Source: Micromonospora okii
Lineage (GTDB): Bacteria > Actinomycetota > Actinomycetes > Mycobacteriales > Micromonosporaceae
NCBI RefSeq assembly: GCF_020884795.1
Contig: NZ_BBZF01000016.1
Span: 262,761 to 326,760, forward strand
Direction: 5' to 3'
DNA length: 64,000 nucleotides
Below the pieces are notes generated by a model. It ran no database searches. It saw only the letters and a list, made by a program, of their open reading frames with translations, and had not been told where the DNA came from. Of the stretch, positions 44,318 to 53,500 are shown piece after piece (the stretch's first letter is position 1; the number at the start of each line of letters is the position of its first letter). Made by a program: the position numbers and the translations under genes.

Positions 44318-45337
44318 ATGGTGGACAGGCCCGGCGGGGCGGTGCGGGCGGCGGTGGTGGGCACCGGGCTCATCGGCGGATCGGTCCTGCTGCGGCTGCG
44401 CGAGCGCGGGATCGACGTCGCCGGCTGGGACCCGGACCCGGCCACCCGGGCCCAGGGGCGTACGCGGGGCGTCGCCTTCCCCGACGAGCTGGCCGACGCG
44501 GTCCGGGGCCGCGACGTGGTGTTCCTCTGCGGGCCGCTGTCCAGCCTTCCGGAGACCCTGCGCACCGTCGGCGCCTACGCCGGTCCCGACTGCGTGCTCA
44601 CCGACGTGGGCAGCACCAAGGGCGGGATCGCCGGGTTCGCGGCGGCCAACGGGCTGACCGGCCGGTTCGTCCCGGGGCACCCGATGGCCGGGGCCGAGCG
44701 CGCCGGGCTGACCTCGGCGGGCCCGGCGCTGCTGGCCGGCGCGGCGTGGGTGCTCTGCCCGGCGGCGGAGGGCATCGACCCGTTCCGCCGGCTGGCCGCG
44801 CTGGTCGTCGACGTCTTCGACGCCCGGGTCGTGCCGATGTCGCCGGGCGCGCACGACGCGGCGGCGGCGCTGGCGTCGCACGTGCCGCACCTGCTGGCCG
44901 GGAGCCTGGCCGGCGCGGTGGCCGAGGCGGGCCTGCGGGACGCCGTGCTGGGGCTGGCCGCCGGGAGCTTCCGGGACGGCACCCGGGTCGCCGGGACGCC
45001 GGCCACCCGCACGGCCGACATGCTGCTGAACAACCGCGACGAGGTGCTCGCGCAGCTCGGCCGGGTGACCGGGTTCCTCGACCGGCTCGCCGCCGCGCTG
45101 CGGGACGGCGACGCGGCGGCCCTCGTGGGGCAGTACGAGCGGGCCAGGGGGCTGCGGCTGGCCCTGCTCGACCGCGCGCTCTCCCCGGCCGACGCCGACT
45201 TCCCGGTCGACGGGGACACCGGGGCGGAACTGGCGTACCTGCTGTCGCTGGGCGCGGCGGGTGGCCACCTGACGGGGTGCCGGGTCGCGGGGGACACGGT
45301 GCGCTACACGGGCCACCTGCCGACCCCGCCTGCCTGA
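44318..45337 (+). CDS. tyrA: Prephenate dehydrogenase
   Basis: 339 residues. The NAD(P)-binding fold starts VRAAVVGTGLIGGSVLLRLRERG with the acidic strand-2 end in VAGWDPDP. VLTDVGSTKGGI and FVPGHPMAGAERAGLTSA hold the catalytic His and substrate residues. The C-terminal all-helical dimer domain follows (SHVPHLLAGSLAGAV, RVAGTPATRTADMLLNNRDEV). It oxidatively decarboxylates prephenate, or arogenate in some actinomycetes, for tyrosine synthesis. No ACT regulatory domain is evident. A TATCCT (44251-44256) upstream may be its -10 box. Confidence 0.93.
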   Translation: MVDRPGGAVRAAVVGTGLIGGSVLLRLRERGIDVAGWDPDPATRAQGRTRGVAFPDELADAVRGRDVVFLCGPLSSLPETLRTVGAYAGPDCVLTDVGSTKGGIAGFAAANGLTGRFVPGHPMAGAERAGLTSAGPALLAGAAWVLCPAAEGIDPFRRLAALVVDVFDARVVPMSPGAHDAAAALASHVPHLLAGSLAGAVAEAGLRDAVLGLAAGSFRDGTRVAGTPATRTADMLLNNRDEVLAQLGRVTGFLDRLAAALRDGDAAALVGQYERARGLRLALLDRALSPADADFPVDGDTGAELAYLLSLGAAGGHLTGCRVAGDTVRYTGHLPTPPA

Positions 45338-45495
45338 GCCCCCGCCGACCCCGATTGCCTGAGTCCCCGGCCGACCCCGCGCCCGCCTGAGTCCCCGCCG
45401 ACCTCGCCCATCGGGGTCCCCGGCGGCCGACGGTCGCGACGCCGGTAGACCGCTGCGTAGCCGGCCGTGGCGTACCGGCCGCCCCGGGGGCGGGT

Positions 45496-45551
45496 GTTAA
45501 GAAGGGGCCCCTGCTCTACAAGATGCGTTAACAAGGGGCCCTTCCTTTAAC
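45496..45551. repeat. Interspersed palindromic repeat, GGGGCCC type, copy 3
   Basis: Two copies of an AAGGGGCCC block flank CTCTACAAGATGCGTTAAC. It is bounded by GTTAAG on the left and TTTAAC on the right; the right end overlaps the -10 box of the next gene. The rest of 45338-45495 is GC-rich with no gene. Confidence 0.75.
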
Positions 45552-45553
45552 CT
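45548..45553 (+). promoter_or_regulatory. -10 box partly inside the repeat, leaderless promoter
   Basis: TAACCT, then GGGAGC, then ATG at 45560. The first four bases lie within the end of the palindromic repeat. Confidence 0.45.
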
Positions 45554-45559
45554 GGGAGC

Positions 45560-46213
45560 ATGGTGGACGGACCGGTCGTGGCGGTACGCGGCGAGGCGTA
45601 CCGGGAGGTGGGGCCCGAGCTGGCCCGGTTCGCGGTGACCGCGCGGGCGCGGGACCGGGACCGGGAGGCCGCCCTGACCCGGCTCGCCGAGCGGGCCGCC
45701 GCCGTGCGGGTGCTGCTGGAGGCCGCCGGGTCGGCCGTGGAGCGCCGGGAGACCGGCGACCTGCGGGTGTGGCCGGAGACGCGGCGCTCCGGCGAGCGGG
45801 TGGTGGCCTGGCACGGCACCGTCACCACCACCGTGACCGTCACGGACTTCACGGCGCTGGGCGAGCTGATGCTGCGCCTGGCCGACCAGGACCAGGTCGA
45901 GGTCGCGGGCCCCTGGTGGTCGCTGCGGCCGGACAGCCCGGCGTACCGGCAGGCCCGGCACGCCGCGATCGGCGACGCGCTGGCCCGCGCCCGGGAGTAC
46001 GCCGAGGCGCTGGGCGCGCGGGTGACCGCCCTGCTGGAGCTGGCCGACACCGGGATGACCCCGCAGCCGATGATGGCCCAGGCCATGTTCAAGGGCGGCG
46101 GCGGTGGCGGCCCGGAGGGCGCACCGCCGGAGCTGGACCTGGACCCGCAGCCGCAGTCCGTGCACGCGGCGGTGGAGGCCCGGTTCACGATCACCGCGCC
46201 GGCCCTCGACTGA
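45560..46213 (+). CDS. SIMPL-domain protein (DUF541)
   Basis: 217 residues. Opening VVAVRGEAYREVGPELARFAVTARARDRDREAALTRLAERAAAVRVLL and the later QARHAAIGDALARAREYAEALGARVTALLELADTG are typical of SIMPL/DUF541 proteins, which show an alternating beta/alpha fold and often form oligomers. A glycine run (KGGGGGGPEG) precedes the last strand. Most homologues are secreted; this one has no signal peptide. Function unknown. Its stop overlaps the ATG of the kinase gene (TGATG). Confidence 0.85.
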   Translation: MVDGPVVAVRGEAYREVGPELARFAVTARARDRDREAALTRLAERAAAVRVLLEAAGSAVERRETGDLRVWPETRRSGERVVAWHGTVTTTVTVTDFTALGELMLRLADQDQVEVAGPWWSLRPDSPAYRQARHAAIGDALARAREYAEALGARVTALLELADTGMTPQPMMAQAMFKGGGGGGPEGAPPELDLDPQPQSVHAAVEARFTITAPALD

Positions 46214-46860
46214 TGCCGGCCGCCCGGGTCCTCTCCGTCGGGGAGCTGGTGGCCCGCGCCCGGGCCCTCGCCGACGCCGGCCCCCGGCAGGTGCTCGGCA
46301 TCGCGGGCGCGCCCGGCGCCGGCAAGTCCACCCTCGCCGAGCGGATCGTCGCCGGGGTGGGCGAGGCGGCCCGGCTGGTGCCGATGGACGGGTTCCACCT
46401 GGCCCAGGCGGAGCTGGAGCGGTTGGGCCGGGACGCGCGCAAGGGCGCGGCGGACACCTTCGACGCGGTCGGGTACGTCGCGCTGCTGCGCCGGCTGCAC
46501 CGGCTGGAGCCGACCTCGGTCTGGGCCCCCCGGTTCCGCCGGGACCTGGAGGAGTCGATCGCCGGGGCGATCGAGGTGCCGCCGCAGGTGCGGCTGGTGG
46601 TGACCGAGGGGAACTACCTGCTGCTGCCGGGGGACCCGTGGGAGGAGGCGCGGTCGCTGCTGCACGAGGCGTGGTTCGTCGACCTGGACGCCGAGGTGCG
46701 GCTGCGCCGGCTGACCGCCCGGCACGAGGCGTACGGGCGGTCGCCGGAGCAGGCGCGGGCCTGGGCGCTGGGCAGCGACGAGCGCAACGCCGCCCTGGTG
46801 GCCGCCACCGCCGACCGCGCCGACCTGGTGGTCCGCCTGGCCGACCCGCCGCAGGAGTGA
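46213..46860 (+). CDS. P-loop nucleoside/sugar kinase-like protein (PRK/uridine kinase family)
   Basis: 215 residues. Walker A GIAGAPGAGKSTLAERI (about 28-44), MDGFHLAQAEL (substrate-binding DGFH motif of the uridine kinase / pantothenate kinase / FrcK group), FDAVGYVALLRRL, VVTEGNYLLL with the Walker-B-like acidic residue, and a lid region RLTARHEAYGRSPEQARAWALGSDERN. It should phosphorylate a small alcohol-type substrate, such as a nucleoside or sugar. Translationally coupled to the SIMPL gene. Short GC-rich DNA (46861-46971) after it holds no gene. Confidence 0.88.
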   Translation: MPAARVLSVGELVARARALADAGPRQVLGIAGAPGAGKSTLAERIVAGVGEAARLVPMDGFHLAQAELERLGRDARKGAADTFDAVGYVALLRRLHRLEPTSVWAPRFRRDLEESIAGAIEVPPQVRLVVTEGNYLLLPGDPWEEARSLLHEAWFVDLDAEVRLRRLTARHEAYGRSPEQARAWALGSDERNAALVAATADRADLVVRLADPPQE

Positions 46861-46971
46861 CCCGGCGGCTTGGCTGACGTGGCCGCCGTGACGACGCGGC
46901 GGGCCGACGTGGCTCAGCGCGGCGGCGAGCCGTGGTCGCCGCAGCGCGGTGGGCCGCCGTGACGCGGTCGG

Positions 46972-49707
46972 TCAGTCGGTCGCCCGTCGCGGTGCCGGGG
47001 TCGGACGCCGCAGCAGCCACGCCACCCGGGCCCGTTCCCGGCGGAACTCGGCCGCCTCCGGGTATCCGCTGTGGTTGCGGATCGGCGGGTCGGCGACCTC
47101 CCCGCCGGTGGGGTGCAGCGCGTCCGGGTCGTGGACGGGCAGGTCCCGTTCGCCGGCCGTGACCGGCCAGCCCAGCGGGTCGGTGTCCCGCCAGAAGTTC
47201 GTCCAGCCGGGCCGCCCGGTCGGGCCGCTGAGCGCCTCGGTGAGCGCCGGCAACCGGTCCGGCCCGAAGTAGGCCGGGAAGACCCGCCCGTACAGCCGGG
47301 TGAGCTGGCAGCCGTAGGAGAAGAACCAGACCCGTCGCCGCCAGCGGGCGGGGAGCTGGAGGAGCACCGCCGCGCAGATCACGGCGCCCTGGCTGTGGCC
47401 GGAGAGGATGATCCCGTCCACCCGGCGCGGGTCGGGCTCGGTCAGGGCGAGCAGACCGGCGGTGCGGGTCTGCACCTCGGGCACCGCGCGCTCGGCGTAG
47501 CTGGGCGGGGCGAGCGGGTGCGCGGCCCGGGGCCAGAAGGTGCCGATGTCCCAGAGCACCCCGACGGAGCGGCGCACCGTGTCGTTGCGGTAGACCAGCA
47601 GTCCCACGGTCGCGATGGCCACCGGCAGCCAGCCGAGCAGGGTGTCGCCGACGGCGGCGACCGCCCGGACCAGCGTCGGCCAGCCGTCCGCCGCCGCGTC
47701 CGGGGCGACGGCGGCCAGCGCCGCGTCGTGGGGGAGCGCCACCGCGTCCGGCGGGACTGGGGAGAGCGCCGCCGCCGAGCCGAGGGCGGCCAGGGCCGCG
47801 CCGACCACCGCGTACCAGCCGATCAGCCGGACGACGTGCTCGCCGACCAGCCGGTGCAGCGCCCGGAAGGCGCTCACGTCGCGGCAGCGCCGCCGGTCGT
47901 GCGCGGAGAGGGTGTTGCCCGGGGGCACCAGGTCGGCGTACTCCCGGCGGCGGAGCCGGTGGAAGAGCAGGCCGGCCCGGAGCGCGACGCCGGCCAGGGC
48001 GATCAGCGCGCCGGCGAAGGCGAGCCCCGCCCACGTCACGGGCACCGGCGGGACCACCCCGGTGCCGCCGTCGGCGGAGTCGCCGCCGCCGAGCCGGTCG
48101 GTGACCCAGTAGAGCACCCCCGAGCAGTAGGCGATGCCGAGCAGCCAGCCGAAGCCGGCGATGACGGCCGGCCCCCGGCCGCCCCAAGCGAGGTCGGTGT
48201 GCGGCTGCCCGGGGCGGATCGGCGCGGCGGGGCCGGTGCGGGGCAGCAGCAGCCCGGCCCCGGCCAGCGCGATCGCGGGGACGGCGAGCATCCAGTCGTC
48301 CAGCGGTTCCGGCGCGGGCGGGACCGCCGGCAGCCAGCCGGCGATCCAGGCGACCCCGAGGGGGAGGAGCAGCGCGGCGGCGGCCGGCACGGCCAGCGCG
48401 CGCCGACCGGAGCGGGAGACGGCGCCGATGGCCGCGAGCAGGAGCACCTGACCCGTGCCGTACCAGGCGATGATCCAGTCGTAGCCGGGCAGCGAGCGGT
48501 CGACCCGGCACTGGGCGGGGTCGTGCCGGCAGCCGACCGGCGGGCGCAGTTCGGCCAGCGGAGCGCCGGCCGGGCCGTCGGGCAGCAGCAGGAGCAGCAC
48601 CGTGCCGGCGACCCCGGCGCAGGCCAGCACGACCACCGCGATGCTCCACCGGCCGAGCGGGGTGTCCCCGTCGCGCCGGGTCAGCCGGGGCCGGCCCAGC
48701 GCCACCACCGCGATCAGCGGCACCGCGGCGAGCAGCGCCACGGTGGGCCAGGCGACGGCGGCCCGTACGCCCAGCGGCGGGTCCACGGCGAGCACCGCGC
48801 CGAGCGGCACGGCCGCAGCGACCGCCGACCCGACGCAGAGGTGCAGCACGGCGGCGCGGCGCAACTGCCCCTCCCCGCACCAGAAGGTGGGGTCCTGCAA
48901 CGGGTTGACGGTTCCGGCGGGGCCGAGCGCCGCGCCGTCCTCCCCCGGATGGTCCGGCGCAGCCGGGTTCCCCCGGTGGTCCGGCGGAGGCGGGTCCCCC
49001 GGGCGGTCCGGCGGAGGCGGGGTCCCCGGGCGGTCCGGCGGAGGCAGGTCCGGCCCGGCGGGGGCCGGCGGCCGGGCGGCGGGGGCGGCGGGCATCTCCG
49101 CCTCGTACTGGTAGGTGCGCCAGGCCAGCAGGCCGAGCAGGGCCAGCAGGCCCAGCGGGATCGCCAGGCCGGCGGCCAGCGGCCGGGCCCCCTCCCGCCA
49201 CCAGCCGTGCGCGAGGAACTCCCACGGCCCGGGGACGCGGCCGAGGCAGTCCTCGTCGACGCACTGCCAGCCGATCAGGTCCACGCCGACGCCGGTGGCG
49301 GCGAGGACCAGCGTCCCGGTCAGGCTGAGGCAGAACACCCGGACCAGCCAGGCGGTGAGCCCGGAGCGGCTGCCCCACCGCTCCCGCGCCGGGTCGGGCG
49401 GTATGCCGGGGCGGGCGTGCAGCGCCACGTTCGCCAGCGTGAACGGCAGCAGCAGCGTCCAGAGGGCCCGCTCGACGTCCCGTGCGGTCCGCGCGCCGGA
49501 GGTCAACTGCCCCCAGCTGTACGCCTCGACGGCGACCGCCTCGTCCGGGCCGGTCGCGGTGGAGCGGTAGAAGCCGGTCACCCCGTCCCCGGCGACCAGC
49601 CACGGCCGGGGGGCGTCCTCGCCCGGTTGCGGGGTCAGGCCGAGCACCTGGGCCGGGGGAGTGTTGGACACCCCGGGGATGCGGAGTTCGAGCACGCGAC
49701 CGGGCAT
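46972..49707 (-). CDS. Large integral membrane protein with alpha/beta-hydrolase (lipase-like) domain
   Basis: 911 residues. A short N-terminal soluble part (LELRIPGVSNTPPAQVLGL, then GVTGFYRS) is followed by many hydrophobic helices (about 110-700, at least twelve) broken by a Pro/Asp-rich repeat linker (about 215-255, nine-residue units like PPPPDRPGD). The C-terminus returns to a soluble domain with the nucleophile elbow IILSGHSQGAVI (Ser about 772), NFWRDTDPLG and NHSGY (His about 879) as likely Asp/His partners. A membrane-embedded lipase or esterase is inferred. ATG with GAGGAGG upstream. A specific family name escapes me. Confidence 0.75.
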   Translation of the reverse strand: MPGRVLELRIPGVSNTPPAQVLGLTPQPGEDAPRPWLVAGDGVTGFYRSTATGPDEAVAVEAYSWGQLTSGARTARDVERALWTLLLPFTLANVALHARPGIPPDPARERWGSRSGLTAWLVRVFCLSLTGTLVLAATGVGVDLIGWQCVDEDCLGRVPGPWEFLAHGWWREGARPLAAGLAIPLGLLALLGLLAWRTYQYEAEMPAAPAARPPAPAGPDLPPPDRPGTPPPPDRPGDPPPPDHRGNPAAPDHPGEDGAALGPAGTVNPLQDPTFWCGEGQLRRAAVLHLCVGSAVAAAVPLGAVLAVDPPLGVRAAVAWPTVALLAAVPLIAVVALGRPRLTRRDGDTPLGRWSIAVVVLACAGVAGTVLLLLLPDGPAGAPLAELRPPVGCRHDPAQCRVDRSLPGYDWIIAWYGTGQVLLLAAIGAVSRSGRRALAVPAAAALLLPLGVAWIAGWLPAVPPAPEPLDDWMLAVPAIALAGAGLLLPRTGPAAPIRPGQPHTDLAWGGRGPAVIAGFGWLLGIAYCSGVLYWVTDRLGGGDSADGGTGVVPPVPVTWAGLAFAGALIALAGVALRAGLLFHRLRRREYADLVPPGNTLSAHDRRRCRDVSAFRALHRLVGEHVVRLIGWYAVVGAALAALGSAAALSPVPPDAVALPHDAALAAVAPDAAADGWPTLVRAVAAVGDTLLGWLPVAIATVGLLVYRNDTVRRSVGVLWDIGTFWPRAAHPLAPPSYAERAVPEVQTRTAGLLALTEPDPRRVDGIILSGHSQGAVICAAVLLQLPARWRRRVWFFSYGCQLTRLYGRVFPAYFGPDRLPALTEALSGPTGRPGWTNFWRDTDPLGWPVTAGERDLPVHDPDALHPTGGEVADPPIRNHSGYPEAAEFRRERARVAWLLRRPTPAPRRATD

Positions 49708-49812
49708 CGGTGCCTCCTCGTAGTCGATCCACTACTAAGAGTTGCACCTGTGGGGGTCGCTTGGCCAGCCCTCGGGCGAGACGTTTTCGCAGGTGGTCGG
49801 CGGGTGCGCGGC

Positions 49813-50370
49813 TCAGGCGAGGTTGCGGACGACCCGGGCGGGGTTGCCCACCGCGACGACGTTCGCCGGCAGGTCCCGGGTCACCACCGCGCCGGCTCCG
49901 ACGACCGTGTCGTCGCCGATGGTCACCCCGGGGAGCACGATCACCCCGCCGCCGAGCCAGACGTTCTCCCCGATCGTGATGGGCTGCGCCGCCTCCCACT
50001 TCTCCCGGCGGGGCCCCGGCTCGATCGGGTGGGTGGCCGTCAGCAGTTGTACGTTCGGTCCGATCTGGACGTCCGCGCCGATGTTGATGCGGGCGACGTC
50101 GAGGAAGACTGCGTTGAAGTTGACGAACCCGCGCGGCCCGAGGTGGATGTTCCAGCCGTAGTCGCAGTGGAACGGCGGGCGGACCCAGGCGTCCTCCCCG
50201 ACGGTGCCGAGCAGGGCGCGCAGCGCGGCCAGTCGGGCCTGCGGGTCGGCCGCCGAGCTGCGGTTGAACGCCTCGACGCGCAGGGCGGCGCGGTCGAGGT
50301 CGGCCGCGATCTCCGGGTCTTCGGCGCGGTACGGCTCCCCGGCGAGCATGCGGTCCTTCATGGAGGTCAT
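49813..50370 (-). CDS. Sugar O-acetyltransferase (maltose/galactoside acetyltransferase family)
   Basis: 185 residues, the usual size. N-terminal Mac domain MKDRMLAGEPYRAEDPEI, then the left-handed beta-helix hexapeptides: FHCDYGWNIHLGPRGFVNFNAVFLDVARINIGADVQIGPNVQLLTATHP with the catalytic His, ITIGENVWLGGGVIVLPGVTIGDDTVVGAGAVVTRDLPANVVAVGNPARVV at the C-terminus. It acetylates sugars with acetyl-CoA and works as a trimer. Start ATG 50370; ATG 50361 also possible. Confidence 0.93.
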   Translation of the reverse strand: MTSMKDRMLAGEPYRAEDPEIAADLDRAALRVEAFNRSSAADPQARLAALRALLGTVGEDAWVRPPFHCDYGWNIHLGPRGFVNFNAVFLDVARINIGADVQIGPNVQLLTATHPIEPGPRREKWEAAQPITIGENVWLGGGVIVLPGVTIGDDTVVGAGAVVTRDLPANVVAVGNPARVVRNLA

Positions 50371-50434
50371 CGGACGATCATCGCCTGTCCGAACTCGACT
50401 TCGTTGCCAGGTTTGTCATATCTCTGACTTCCGA

Positions 50435-50455
50435 TTGCATACCGAGTATGCAATC
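50435..50455. promoter_or_regulatory. 21-bp perfect palindrome, likely operator
   Basis: ATTGCATAC, three bases CGA, GTATGCAAT: 9-bp perfect arms in an AT-rich patch between the divergent acetyltransferase and subtilase genes, 57 bp before the subtilase start. Form and position fit a dimeric repressor site. The regulator is not identifiable here. Confidence 0.6.
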
Positions 50456-50511
50456 CTCCTACGTGTCACTGCCACTTCTGTCAGTGATGACGCCTCACGA
50501 GGAGGAACCCG

Positions 50512-53500
50512 TTGCGTCGTAGAGGAAGAAAGTCGGCCGGCCTCGCGCTGGCCCTCGCCCTGGTGCTCGCCGCGCCACCGGCCGCCCCGGCCGGGGCGGC
50601 GCCCGCCACGTCCCCGAACGCGGCCGGCCGGGCCGCCGCCCCCGCCACGTCGCCGGCCACGGCCGGCCGTACCGCCGCCGGCGCGACCACCGTCACGCTG
50701 GTCACCGGTGACCGGGTCACCGTCACCGCCTCCGGCGCGGTCTCCGTCCGGCCCGGCGCCGGCCGCGACGACCTGCGCTTCCTGGTCCGGCGCGAGCGGG
50801 GCAACGTCACCGTCCTGCCCCAGGACGCGCTGCCGCTGCTGCGCTCCGGCCGGGTGGACCGGCGGCTCTTCGACGTCACCGGGCTCATCCGGGCCGGCTA
50901 CGACGACGCCCGGCGGGACAGCCTGCCGCTGCTGGTGTCCTACCGCTCGGGCAACGCCCGCCGGGCCGTGGCCGGCATCGCCGGCGCCCGGGTGACCCGC
51001 GACCTGCCCGCCATCGGCGGCGCGGCCGTGACGGCCGAGAAGGCCCGGGCCGGCGCGGTGTGGGGCGCGGTGACCACCGGCAGCCCGGCCGCCCGGGTCG
51101 ACACGGCGGGGGGTGTCGACCGGCTCTGGCTGGACGGCCGGCGCCAGGTGACGCTCGACCACAGCGTGCCGCAGATCGGCGCGCCCGTGGCCCACGCCGC
51201 CGGCCTCACCGGCAAGGGGGTCACCGTCGCGGTGCTGGACACCGGCGTCGACCCCGCGCACCCCGACTTCGCCGGGCGGCTCGCCGAGTCCCGCAACTTC
51301 ACCGAGGAGGCCGAGCCGGGCGACGTCGTCGGCCACGGCACCCACGTCGCCTCGATCATCGCCGGCAGCGGCACCGCCTCGGCCGGGAAGTACCGGGGCG
51401 TCGCCCCCGACGCCACGCTGGTCTCCGGCAAGGTCTGCGAGGTGTACGGCTGCACGGAGTCCGCGATCCTCGACGGCATGCGGTGGGCGGCCGTCGAGCG
51501 GCGGGCCGCCGTGGTCAACCTGAGCCTCGGCGGGATGGACACCCCGGAGACCGACCCGCTGGAGGAGGCCGTCGGCACCCTCACCGCGCAGACCGGAGCC
51601 CTCTTCGTCATCGCCGCCGGCAATTCGGGCCGGGACGCCAGCATCGACTCGCCGGCCAGCGCCGACGCCGCCCTCGCCGTCGGCGCGGTCGACCGGGCCG
51701 ACGACCTCGCCGAGTTCTCCAGCCGTGGGCCCCGGGCCTCGGACGGCGGGCTCAAGCCCGAGATCACCGCGCCCGGCGTGGAGATCGTCGCCGCCCGGGC
51801 CGCCGGCAGCGACCTCGGCGAGCCCGTGGGGGAGCGGTACATGTCGCTCTCCGGCACCTCGATGGCGACCCCGCACGTCGCCGGCTCGGCGGCGCTGCTC
51901 GCCCAGCGGCACCCCGACCGGCGGGCCGGCGCGCTCAAGTCCGCCCTGATGGCCTCCGCCCGGCCGCACCCCGGGCAGACCGCCTACCAGCAGGGCGCGG
52001 GGCGGGTCGACGTGGCCCGCGCGATCGACCAGCAGGTCAGCAGCGAGCCGGCGAGCGTGTCGTTCGGCCGCGCCGAGTGGCCGCACGGCGACGACCCGGT
52101 GATCGAGCGGACGGTGACCTGGCGCAACTCGGGGACCGCCCCGGTCACCCTGGAGCTCGCGATCGAGGCCACCGGGCCGACCGGCGAACCGGCCCCGGCG
52201 GGCGTGTTCCGGCTCGACGCGACCCGGGTCACCGTGCCGGTCGGCGGCGAGGCCCCGGTGCGGGTCAGCGCCGACACCCGGGTGGCGGGCCCGGACGGCT
52301 ACTACACCGGCCGGGTCGTCGCCCGCTCCGGCGCGCAGGTGGCGGTCACCCCGATCGCCGTGCACCGCGAGGTGGAGAGCTACGACGTCACGGTCACCCA
52401 CCTCGGCGCCGACGGGGGCCCGACCGCCGACTACTACACCGGCCTGGCGAACCTGGACAGCTTCGACCGTCCCAGCGACGTGTACGACGCCGACGGGACG
52501 GCGACGGTGCGGGTGCCGAAGGGCCGGTACGGGCTGGCCAGCACCCTCTTCGCCGTCGACCCCTCCGGCGAGCCCGCCGGGATCGCCCTGCTCGCCCGGC
52601 CCGAGCTGGTCGTCGACCGGGACGTGCGGCTCACCGTCGACGCCCGCACCGCCAAGCCGGTGCGGAACACCGTGCCGCAACGCGGGGCGGTCGCGCCGCT
52701 GGTGGACGTCAGCGCGATCTTCTTCGGGGCCGACGACAGCACTTACTCGTTCGGGCTGTGGAGCAACGGGTTCGCGGGCGTGAGCAGCGGGCAGATCGGG
52801 TCCGCGAGCACGCCGGACACGTTCGTCGCCACGATCGGCAGCCAGTGGGTCGACGCCGAGGCGGACGTCAGCCCCTACTTCTACGCGCTGCTGGAGGCGT
52901 TCCCCGGGCGGATGCCGACGGGCTTCGTCAAGCACTACCGCAGCCGGGACCTGGCCACCGTCACGCACACCTTCCGGGACGCCTACCCGGGGCTGGAGAC
53001 CGAGCGGGTCGTCATGGGCGAGCCGGAGTACAACACCGGCGGCTCGGCGCTGGTCCTGCCCGTCTCTACCCCCGGCAAGCGCGTCGAGCACTACAGCACC
53101 GGCGGCGTCAAGTGGGCCGGGGAGCTGGGCTTCGGCACCCGGGACCCCGAGGGCTGGCTGGAGATGCAGGCGCTGCTGTCGTCCCCGCTCACCGCCTACC
53201 AGCCGGGCCGGTCGCACCGCGAGACGTGGGGGGCGGCGCCCTTCGGGCCGTCGTTCGCGCAGCGGCGCTGGGGGCACGAGGGGATCACCCGCAAGGGCGA
53301 CACCGTCGTGGTCGACCTGCCCGTGCACAGCGACGCGGCCGGGCACCCCGGCGGGTCGCTCAACGACCCCCAGTGGACCCGGCTGTACCGCGACGGGACG
53401 TTGGTCGGCGAGAGCGAGTACCCCGGCTACGGCGAGTTCGAGGTGCCGCCGGGCGCGGCGGACTACCGGGTGGAGATTCTGGCGAAGCGCTCCTTCACGG

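Noticed and set aside
45497..49999. A 1500-codon minus-strand frame across the SIMPL, kinase and hydrolase region
   Set aside because: It is off-frame with the real minus-strand hydrolase and antisense to two plus-strand genes, with Arg/Gly/Ala/Pro-dominated translation.
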